This document shows, piece after piece, positions 7,331 to 11,880 of a stretch of 29,572 nucleotides of DNA. Positions within the stretch are counted from its first letter, which is position 1, and the number at the start of each line of letters is the position of its first letter. A program made the position numbers and the translations under genes. The notes beneath the pieces were generated by a model that was given only the letters and a program-made list of their open reading frames with translations, ran no database searches and was not told the DNA's origin. This stretch comes from a virus, in IMG/VR virus record IMGVR_UViG_3300032213_002106, positions 1 through 29,572 of that record. One strand, 5' to 3'.

Positions 7331-7765
7331 TTATATTAATTTACCAATTATTCCCAATTCTTTGATCACATCGGGATTATTATCATAATGCTTTGAAATG
7401 CCTAATTCCTTTATTTTTTCAATCTTTTCTTTATTGCTTCCGGTAGCAAATATTTGAGAATGTGGAATATTTAATTTGTCAGCTCTGCTGTACATCATAG
7501 GTTTAAATGAACGAGCTGAAATAATATAAACTATATTTCCTTTATTTATTTCGTCTTGTGCTAACTGCATTCCTTTATCGGTTGACAACGTTTCATCGTA
7601 ATCAAATGAAACTTTTATTTTTTCAGCTTTAGTTTCGGTCCAGGCTGATTGACAAACTGCATATCTTTGCTGTGTATCATATTCATCATTCATTTTTTCA
7701 TCCTCCATACATCTTTGAATGAAATCAGTTCTATTTTCACCTGGAGTTGGGTTTGGTATTGGCAT
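7331..7765 (-). CDS. Fusion of a Cys/Trp phage domain with a HAD-like phosphatase domain
   Basis: This 144-residue protein has two parts. Residues 1-42 (NPTPGENRTDFIQRCMEDEK followed by QQRYAVCQSAW) match a short segment often seen attached to phage head or protease proteins. Residues 50-144 look like a small HAD-superfamily domain: motif I 'FDYDETL' (Asp55, Asp57), motif II 'IISARS' (Ser83), lysines near 112-118 and motif IV 'HYDNNPDV' (Asp128, Asp132). A phosphatase or nucleotidase role is plausible but unproven. It heads the terminase operon, two bases before the small terminase. Confidence 0.7.
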   Translation of the reverse strand: MPIPNPTPGENRTDFIQRCMEDEKMNDEYDTQQRYAVCQSAWTETKAEKIKVSFDYDETLSTDKGMQLAQDEINKGNIVYIISARSFKPMMYSRADKLNIPHSQIFATGSNKEKIEKIKELGISKHYDNNPDVIKELGIIGKLI

Positions 7766-7768
7766 AAT

Positions 7769-7838
7769 AGTTTTTTAAATACGTTAAACCTACTCTATTG
7801 CTAAAGTAGGTAAAGAGTAACTTTAATTTACTACTCCC
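7769..7838 (-). other. Intergenic hairpins upstream of the terminase operon
   Basis: On the minus strand there are two adjacent small hairpins: AGTAA/TTACT around a 7-base loop, then CCTACT/AGTAGG around a 10-base loop, followed by TTTAACG. They lie after the stop of the 7840-8055 gene. They may be a weak terminator or a leader for the terminase operon. The loops are only partly complementary (TAAAG with CTTTA), so I do not place them confidently in the kissing-leader family. Confidence 0.4.
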
Positions 7839-7839
7839 G

Positions 7840-8055
7840 CTAATTTTTATTCATTAAATTTCTAATCGCTATATTCTTTTTAATTTCATCGTATAGTTCG
7901 CCATTGAACTCCAATATGAAATCAGTTCCATTTAAAACCAAACACATTGTTTCGCTATCAATAACATAACAACCATTAACATCAGAGATAACAAAATCAA
8001 AGTTTCGGTATTCCTGATCATGTTCTGTTTCAATTAACACTCTTGGCTGCTTCAT
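7840..8055 (-). CDS. Hypothetical 71-residue protein, probably leaderless
   Basis: A small acidic protein (MKQPRVLIETEHDQEYRNFD, then 'VISDVNGCYVIDSETMCLVL') with alternating strands and no recognised motif, signal or membrane segment. It is the first minus-strand gene next to the divergent early promoter. Its own TATCTTTG box ends only four bases before the ATG, so the transcript probably starts at or next to the start codon. Its position between early and late modules could suit a regulator, but nothing in the sequence shows this. Confidence 0.65.
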   Translation of the reverse strand: MKQPRVLIETEHDQEYRNFDFVISDVNGCYVIDSETMCLVLNGTDFILEFNGELYDEIKKNIAIRNLMNKN

Positions 8056-8059
8056 ATAA

Positions 8060-8067
8060 CAAAGATA
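8060..8067 (-). promoter_or_regulatory. Promoter -7 box (TATCTTTG) for the 7840-8055 gene
   Basis: A TAnnTTTG match on the minus strand, separated from the ATG (8055) by four bases. With the usual spacing of this box to the start site, transcription would begin at about the ATG, giving a leaderless mRNA. Confidence 0.6.
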
Positions 8068-8090
8068 TATAAAAAATAATTACTAAAATG

Positions 8091-8121
8091 TTTGGTGGTT
8101 TATTATAAATAACTATATTTG
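8091..8121 (+). promoter_or_regulatory. Early promoter: TTTG, 19 bases, TATATTTG
   Basis: TTTG at 8091-8094 and TATATTTG at 8114-8121 are separated by exactly 19 bases, the full Bacteroidetes consensus. It drives the first early operon (8150-9651). Its leader is short and unstructured, unlike the other early promoters. Confidence 0.8.
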
Positions 8122-8149
8122 TATATTATTATTTATTAAATCAAAAATT

Positions 8150-8236
8150 ATGAAAAATTTTCTATTAAAACAAAAGTACCAAGTTTATGCAATTGGATTG
8201 ATTGCATTATATTTTTTAACCAGATTTTTATACTAA
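8150..8236 (+). CDS. 28-residue membrane mini-protein
   Basis: This is a very small frame, 28 residues, directly after the early promoter and six bases before the pentapeptide gene. It has a basic N-terminus (MKNFLLKQKYQ) followed by one hydrophobic helix (VYAIGLIALYFLTRFLY). Many early phage genes encode such single-span peptides that modify the host membrane. Position, AT-rich start context and coherent composition support translation; function is unknown. Confidence 0.55.
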   Translation: MKNFLLKQKYQVYAIGLIALYFLTRFLY

Positions 8237-8242
8237 AACATT

Positions 8243-8812
8243 ATGAAAACAAAAATTGAAATTAAAAGTTTTTTTGGCGATTTACTTTTTACTTACGAAG
8301 CACAAAATGCAACTATTAAAGATGCTGTTGAACAAGCAGTAAAAGAAAAAGTTTCTTTACATTCGGCTGACTTACATTCGGCTGACTTATCTTCGGCTGA
8401 CTTACGTTCGGCTGACTTACGTTTTGCTGACTTACATTCGGCTGACTTACGTTCGGCTAACTTACGTTTTGCTAACTTACGTTCGGCTGACTTACGTTTT
8501 GCTGACTTACATTCGGCTGACTTACGTTTTGCTGACTTACATTCGGCTGACTTACATTCGGCTGACTTACGTTCGGCTGACTTATCTTTGGTTGAAAATA
8601 AAGAAAATGCAAAGATGCCATTATTTTGTAAATGGCATTATTCAATTTTAGGAGATAAAATACAAATTGGATGCGAAAAAAGAACTATTGATGAATGGGA
8701 TAAGTTTTTTGCAAGTAAAAAAGTTTTATCTACTGAAAGAGGAACAAAAAATTTTAAACAAATTGAAGCAATTTATAACGCTTGTAAAGCATATTTAAAA
8801 ACATTATCATGA
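8243..8812 (+). CDS. Pentapeptide-repeat protein
   Basis: A 189-residue protein in three parts. Residues 1-39 form a small N-terminal domain (MKTKIEIKSFFGDLLFTYEA). Residues 40-114 are fifteen consecutive A(D/N)L-X-X pentapeptides that would form a right-handed quadrilateral beta-helix. The C-terminal domain (FCKWHYSILGDKIQIGCEKR, then TIDEWDKFF...ERGTKNFKQIEAIYNACKAYL) is one I associate with pentapeptide proteins of Bacteroidetes phages. Some pentapeptide proteins mimic DNA and bind gyrase, but the role here is unknown. The repeats are nearly identical at DNA level. Its stop overlaps the next gene (ATGA). Confidence 0.85.
   Translation: MKTKIEIKSFFGDLLFTYEAQNATIKDAVEQAVKEKVSLHSADLHSADLSSADLRSADLRFADLHSADLRSANLRFANLRSADLRFADLHSADLRFADLHSADLHSADLRSADLSLVENKENAKMPLFCKWHYSILGDKIQIGCEKRTIDEWDKFFASKKVLSTERGTKNFKQIEAIYNACKAYLKTLS
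8360..8584 (+). repeat. Fifteen tandem 15-bp units encoding pentapeptides
   Basis: Units of the type CATTCGGCTGACTTA vary mainly in the first five bases (CATTC, CGTTC, CGTTT, TCTTC). Such homogeneous units suggest recent expansion or ongoing gene conversion. Gain or loss of units keeps the frame, so repeat number could vary between phage isolates. Confidence 0.9.
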
Positions 8813-9039
8813 GCATCAGAGCAAAACAAAAGTTTTATAACAAGGCTAAAAGTTTAGGAATAGACATGGCAAATGTAAACTACGATTTAGTGGATTTATC
8901 AAGTCCAGTTAAACACAAAAGCAGTTTTAAGAAACGTGCTAAAGAAGTGAAAGAAATGTATAACTATCGGTTCCCTTCTTATGTAGAGCCTCGTAGTTTT
9001 GATTTCGGATTGTTTAACATAGAATTTAAAAGAAAATGA
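8809..9039 (+). CDS. Hypothetical 76-residue basic protein
   Basis: A small Lys/Arg-rich protein (MSIRAKQKFYNKAKSLGIDM, then 'KSSFKKRAKEVKEMYNYRFP') coupled to both neighbours by ATGA overlaps. High basic charge and helical segments could fit nucleic-acid binding, but no known motif is evident. It belongs to the first early operon. Confidence 0.65.
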   Translation: MSIRAKQKFYNKAKSLGIDMANVNYDLVDLSSPVKHKSSFKKRAKEVKEMYNYRFPSYVEPRSFDFGLFNIEFKRK

Positions 9040-9134
9040 CAAAAAAGAAAGTAAAAAAATTACTTAAAAAAGGATTAAAGGGATTTCTCTTTATTACTTC
9101 AATGTTTATTTTATTAATATTAATTTTAGAATGA
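9036..9134 (+). CDS. 32-residue membrane mini-protein
   Basis: A very small frame, 32 residues, joined to its neighbours by ATGA overlaps at both ends, which strongly supports translation. A highly basic N-terminus (MTKKKVKKLLKKGLKG) precedes one hydrophobic helix (FLFITSMFILLILILE). This is a classic single-span inner-membrane topology with the N-terminus inside. The role is unknown; early host membrane modulation is one possibility. Confidence 0.65.
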   Translation: MTKKKVKKLLKKGLKGFLFITSMFILLILILE

Positions 9135-9454
9135 AAAAGCTAATATTAGATTCGATAAAGGATTTTTGTAATGATAATTACAATTGGTTTGATTACTATA
9201 TTAACTCCAAAGGCTTTGAAATTTACGATGATGATTTTAATTGCATTGCTATTGTGGATTTTGAAGTAGAGGTTGAAGTATATCGTAAACCTTCTTATGG
9301 AAATTATTTTGATCCGCCTGAATATGGCGAATGTGATTTTATACTTTTCGCAATTACTTTACACGATTTATATAACTCAAAAAATAAACTATTGCCTAAT
9401 TGTAAAGAAAAATTACAAAAATTACTCGAAGATAAAATTGGAAAAAAATTATAA
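9131..9454 (+). CDS. Hypothetical 107-residue acidic protein
   Basis: An Asp/Glu- and Tyr-rich protein (DFCNDNYNWFDYYINSKGFE, then 'DDDFNCIAIVDFEVEVEVYR'), ending with a basic helix (CKEKLQKLLEDKIGKKL). The middle 'PSYGNYFDPPEYGECDFILF' resembles small unknown proteins common in Bacteroidetes phages and plasmids. It is translationally coupled to the 32-residue membrane peptide upstream. No catalytic motif is recognised. Confidence 0.65.
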   Translation: MKKLILDSIKDFCNDNYNWFDYYINSKGFEIYDDDFNCIAIVDFEVEVEVYRKPSYGNYFDPPEYGECDFILFAITLHDLYNSKNKLLPNCKEKLQKLLEDKIGKKL

Positions 9455-9498
9455 ATTAAAACGTCCTAAAAAATCGGACACTTAAAAGGAAAAATAAT

Positions 9499-9651
9499 AT
9501 GAAAAAAGAAAAAAATTTAGGAGGCAGACCTAAAGCATTTATTGACGATGTGGCGGTTGTTTTGCCAATATCAGTTCCAAGTAAAGAGCGTGAAAGATTG
9601 CGGATCAAATGGAACAAAGATTTAGATGAATTTAGAATTAAGAAAAAATAA
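9499..9651 (+). CDS. 50-residue GGRPK-type small DNA-binding-like protein
   Basis: A very small frame, 50 residues. It begins MKKEKNLGGRPKAFIDDVAV; the GRPK opening is frequent in small phage and plasmid ribbon-helix-helix or AT-hook-like proteins. A strand (VVLPISVPS) followed by a basic helix (KERERLRIKWNKDLDEFRIK) fits a compact RHH-like unit. It is the last gene before the promoter at 9653, so it could regulate one of the early promoters. This is inference from pattern only. Confidence 0.55.
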   Translation: MKKEKNLGGRPKAFIDDVAVVLPISVPSKERERLRIKWNKDLDEFRIKKK

Positions 9652-9652
9652 A

Positions 9653-9683
9653 TTTGTTTATTAATTATAAATTACTATATTTG
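9653..9683 (+). promoter_or_regulatory. Early promoter: TTTG, 19 bases, TATATTTG
   Basis: TTTG at 9653-9656 and TATATTTG at 9676-9683 with an exact 19-base spacer. Hairpin 1 of the kissing leader begins five bases after the box, so the transcript would start essentially with that hairpin. Confidence 0.8.
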
Positions 9684-9688
9684 TAACC

Positions 9689-9776
9689 GAGTTGGTCAGA
9701 ACTCTAAACCAAAACATAACTAATTCCCTTCTGACCTTACGACTGACCTCGTTTGAATTGGAAGGGATTTTTTATT
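9689..9776 (+). ncRNA. Kissing-hairpin leader RNA, copy 1
   Basis: Hairpin 1 is GAGTT/AACTC (9689-9693 with 9700-9704) around the six-base loop GGTCAG. After a 20-base linker, hairpin 2 has an outer stem TCCCTTC/GAAGGGA (9725-9731 with 9761-9767) and an inner stem ACGA/TCGT (9739-9742 with 9749-9752). The latter closes the six-base loop CTGACC, exactly complementary to loop 1. TTTTTTATTT follows the outer stem, making it terminator-like. The next ATG is at 9786. It could be a 5' stabiliser, an attenuator, or a short RNA of about 88 nt. Confidence 0.7.
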
Positions 9777-9785
9777 TAAACTATT

Positions 9786-10001
9786 ATGAAAACACTATTT
9801 GAAAATTTAAAAGAAGAACACAAATTGCAGTTGGAAGTGATGAAAGAAATTTATCCAAATTCCCACGCAAGATTGGTAAAAGCATTAGAGGATAATTATT
9901 TGTATTCTCTGCTGACAATATCAGATGCATATACCTTGATTTTAAACACGAGTAACAAAAGTTTTTCAATAACTAATTTATCAGACCTATTTTATGAGTA
10001 A
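9786..10001 (+). CDS. Hypothetical 71-residue protein
   Basis: A small mixed-charge helical protein (MKTLFENLKEEHKLQLEVMK, then 'EIYPNSHARLVKALEDNYLY') with no recognised domain. It is the first gene behind the kissing leader at 9689 and overlaps the next gene by eight bases, suggesting coupling. The middle 'LVKALEDNYLYSLLTISDAY' may form a short helical hairpin. It is placed in the replication region by context only. Confidence 0.65.
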   Translation: MKTLFENLKEEHKLQLEVMKEIYPNSHARLVKALEDNYLYSLLTISDAYTLILNTSNKSFSITNLSDLFYE

Positions 10002-10440
10002 TAAAGATTTATTTCAGATGATGAGAGAGCAGGAGGTTCAAACACAGAACTTCTTGCCAAACAAAAAAGAGATTCAATTCTCTGCGACCAAATTTATAAA
10101 TGATGTTATAGATGGAGGCGAGGTTGACAAGTACGAACTATTAGCACAAGCTAAAAGAATGCAAGAAGCACTCGATGTAATTACTGCTAAAATATTAGAA
10201 GTAGTGCCACAGGAAAACTTTGAGGCATTTGGCCTTAAAGGAACGTTTAGAAATGGTGGTGAAACCATAAACTATAAGGATGATTTTAAATGGTCTGAAT
10301 TAAAAGAAAAACTAACCGAAAGAGAAATGCTCCTGAAGGTAGCTTTAAAGTCTAATTCAAGTATTTATGATGATGATGGTATTGAAGTAACAAAAGTAAG
10401 TACATCACCACGCAAAGATACTTTAGCAATCTCTTGGTAA
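9994..10440 (+). CDS. Hypothetical early protein, 148 residues
   Basis: The protein has an N-terminal polar part, a central helix (DKYELLAQAKRMQEALDVIT) and a C-terminal strand region (GIEVTKVSTSPRKDTLAISW). It resembles unknown phage proteins found next to single-strand-binding or recombination genes, where the middle 'LKEKLTEREMLLKVAL' forms a second helix. It overlaps the upstream gene by eight bases and precedes the candidate ssDNA-binding gene. I cannot assign a function from motifs. Confidence 0.65.
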   Translation: MSNKDLFQMMREQEVQTQNFLPNKKEIQFSATKFINDVIDGGEVDKYELLAQAKRMQEALDVITAKILEVVPQENFEAFGLKGTFRNGGETINYKDDFKWSELKEKLTEREMLLKVALKSNSSIYDDDGIEVTKVSTSPRKDTLAISW

Positions 10441-10456
10441 TTAGTAAAAAAAATAG

Positions 10457-10464
10457 TATATTAG
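10457..10464 (+). promoter_or_regulatory. Possible promoter -7 box (TATATTAG, variant)
   Basis: TATATTAG differs from TATATTTG by one base and lies 16 bases before the pseudoknot-like element at 10481. No clear -33 box is seen. It may be a weak promoter for the 10532 gene. Confidence 0.35.
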
Positions 10465-10480
10465 CATATCATAATTAACA

Positions 10481-10530
10481 GATGCAAGGTTCGGGCATCT
10501 TAATTCCGGACCATAAACAAATAATAAGAT
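10481..10530 (+). ncRNA. Pseudoknot-forming leader, variant of the kissing-leader family
   Basis: Hairpin GATGC/GCATC (10481-10485 with 10495-10499) has the loop AAGGTTCGG. GGTTCGG (10488-10494) can pair with CCGGACC at 10506-10512 (six Watson-Crick pairs and one G-U), forming an H-type pseudoknot. ATCTTA/TAAGAT (10497-10502 with 10525-10530) could enclose the second partner, though it overlaps the first stem by three bases. The ATG follows at 10532. There is no T-rich tail, so this copy is looser than the other three. Confidence 0.5.
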
Positions 10531-10531
10531 T

Positions 10532-11233
10532 ATGAGTAATCGCAAACAAGCCTTTGCACAACCGCAAAGCAATCCAGCAACAAAGTTTATTGAGTGGAAA
10601 TCAAACGACAAGTGTTTTTCTTACTATGACAAAGAGAAACAAGAGAACGTTCAAATCCATTTACCTTTTAAGTTTTTAGTTCTTGACGAACTACATACAA
10701 TAAAAGGTTGGAATGATGCCACAAGTAGCAGTATTTATTCCAATGAGGTTAAATTCATTTCAAAAGAAGAAATGACTGTTAAGCCATTCAAAGGAAATGA
10801 AATTGCTAAAGGTCTTTATAAAGACATTAAAGATAAAATTGTTGCAGCTGGAGGCCATTATACAAGAAGCATTTATGTTATGCTTGAAGATGGATCATTG
10901 GCAAATATCCAATTAAAAGGAAGTGCCACACAACAATGGGGTGATTTTACACAAAAAACTCGATCCAGGTTAGCTGATGAGTGGATTATTGTTAAAGATA
11001 CCAAAGATGGCAAAAAAGGTGCTGTTAAATATTCAATGCCAAACTTTGTGTTTGAGAAATCATTAACTGATAAAGAATGTAACATGGCCGATGATTGCTT
11101 TGATACATTGGAGGCATACCTTAAAACCTATTTAGTCAAACAAGATGTAAACGATATTGAGGTTGTTTTAAATGGAGACATAGCCAATGACTTTAATGAA
11201 TCGCAAGAATATGAAGATGATTTAGATTTTTAA
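10532..11233 (+). CDS. Candidate single-stranded-DNA-binding protein
   Basis: A 233-residue protein with a flexible N-terminus (MSNRKQAFAQPQSNPATKFI), a beta-rich body ('FSYYDKEKQENVQIHLPFKF', later 'HYTRSIYVMLEDGSLANIQL') and a strongly acidic C-terminal tail ending EYEDDLDF. An acidic tail ending in Phe is the partner-binding hallmark of phage T7 gp2.5 and of bacterial SSBs. It stands alone behind its own structured leader, is followed by a strong terminator, and lies next to the putative origin and primase. It probably coats ssDNA during replication. No family motif is certain. Confidence 0.6.
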   Translation: MSNRKQAFAQPQSNPATKFIEWKSNDKCFSYYDKEKQENVQIHLPFKFLVLDELHTIKGWNDATSSSIYSNEVKFISKEEMTVKPFKGNEIAKGLYKDIKDKIVAAGGHYTRSIYVMLEDGSLANIQLKGSATQQWGDFTQKTRSRLADEWIIVKDTKDGKKGAVKYSMPNFVFEKSLTDKECNMADDCFDTLEAYLKTYLVKQDVNDIEVVLNGDIANDFNESQEYEDDLDF

Positions 11234-11255
11234 ATAGCATTCAACACAACTAATT

Positions 11256-11281
11256 AAACCACCTTAACCGGTGGTTTTTTT
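11256..11281 (+). terminator. Rho-independent terminator
   Basis: AAACCACC (11256-11263), loop TTAACC, GGTGGTTT (11270-11277), then a T run to 11281. It ends the transcript of the candidate ssDNA-binding gene, 22 bases after its stop. Confidence 0.9.
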
Positions 11282-11288
11282 ATTTATT

Positions 11289-11484
11289 AGTACACTTTTT
11301 AAGCTATAAAGTACACATTAATTTTAAAATGTGTACTGTTATTAAAGTCAATAAATATAAGGCTTTACAATAAAATAGTACACATGTACACTTTGATTTG
11401 ACTTTTTTCTAAAAAAAATAAAAAAAATAAAAAAGTTTTTTTTCTATAATATATATAAGGCTCTCAATGTGTACTTGTGTACTT
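11289..11484 (+). other. Putative replication origin with AGTACAC iterons and an AT-rich tract
   Basis: Within 196 bases there are seven copies of AGTACAC, its reverse GTGTACT, or a one-base-shorter form: about 11289, 11310, 11331 (inverted), 11377, 11386, 11469 (inverted) and 11477 (inverted). Copies 2 and 3 form a 10-bp inverted repeat (11310-11319 with 11328-11337). Between the clusters lies an almost pure A/T tract (11401-11460) that could melt easily. The region is non-coding and just upstream of the primase-helicase, which fits an origin. The repeats could alternatively be operators. Confidence 0.55.
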
Positions 11485-11518
11485 TTATAAATAAAGTTTT
11501 TTATATTGATTTATTTGT

Positions 11519-11526
11519 TATATTTG
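11519..11526 (+). promoter_or_regulatory. Early promoter -7 box (TATATTTG)
   Basis: A full TAnnTTTG match, but without a TTTG at the ideal -33 position. Hairpin 1 of the second full kissing leader starts five bases downstream. It drives the primase-helicase operon. Confidence 0.7.
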
Positions 11527-11531
11527 TAATC

Positions 11532-11616
11532 GTTGGAGTGGTAGCCAATTTATAAACTTATTACAAGACCTCATTACCACGCACCTACCACTGCTGGTAA
11601 TGGGGTTTATTTTTTA
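11532..11616 (+). ncRNA. Kissing-hairpin leader RNA, copy 2
   Basis: Hairpin 1 is GTTGG/CCAAT (11532-11536 with 11545-11549, one G-U) with the eight-base loop AGTGGTAG. After an 18-base linker, hairpin 2 has a 12-bp outer stem (11568-11579 with 11595-11606, one G-U) and an inner GCA/TGC that closes the eight-base loop CCTACCAC. Loop 1 is complementary to CTACCACT at 11585-11592 over all eight bases. The T-rich stretch TTTATTTTTT follows. The ATG is at 11633. Confidence 0.75.
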
Positions 11617-11632
11617 ATTAAATTTTATAACT

Positions 11633-11878
11633 ATGAAAATTTTAAGAACAGATGGTGGAGGTGAAAGCTTCACAAATGAAAGATTAAGAACTTTAAGAAA
11701 AATGTTAATACAAGTTGATATTAACAACATTTATTTATTACATGATCACAAAGGAATTTTAACAGTAGTTTGGGATTCTATACCTGATGATTATGATAAA
11801 GCAAAAGTAGAAGATGCCTGGTCCTTTTTAAATGAGTATGAAATCGAACATCAAATTGTAACTTTTGAAAATTTATAA
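11633..11878 (+). CDS. Hypothetical 81-residue protein, first gene of the primase operon
   Basis: A small protein with a helix (NERLRTLRKMLIQVDINNIY), a strand pair (LLHDHKGILTVVWDS) and an acidic helical end (AKVEDAWSFLNEYEIEHQIV). The sequence resembles small accessory proteins encoded next to phage primases in Bacteroidetes, but I cannot name a family. It lies directly behind the kissing leader and two bases before the primase-helicase gene. An accessory replication role is inferred from context. Confidence 0.65.
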   Translation: MKILRTDGGGESFTNERLRTLRKMLIQVDINNIYLLHDHKGILTVVWDSIPDDYDKAKVEDAWSFLNEYEIEHQIVTFENL

Positions 11879-11880
11879 TT

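Noticed and set aside
8424-8651. 75-residue frame rich in LTYVR/LTYIR repeats
   Set aside because: It is the pentapeptide repeat array read one base out of phase; the A(D/N)LXX frame is the real one.
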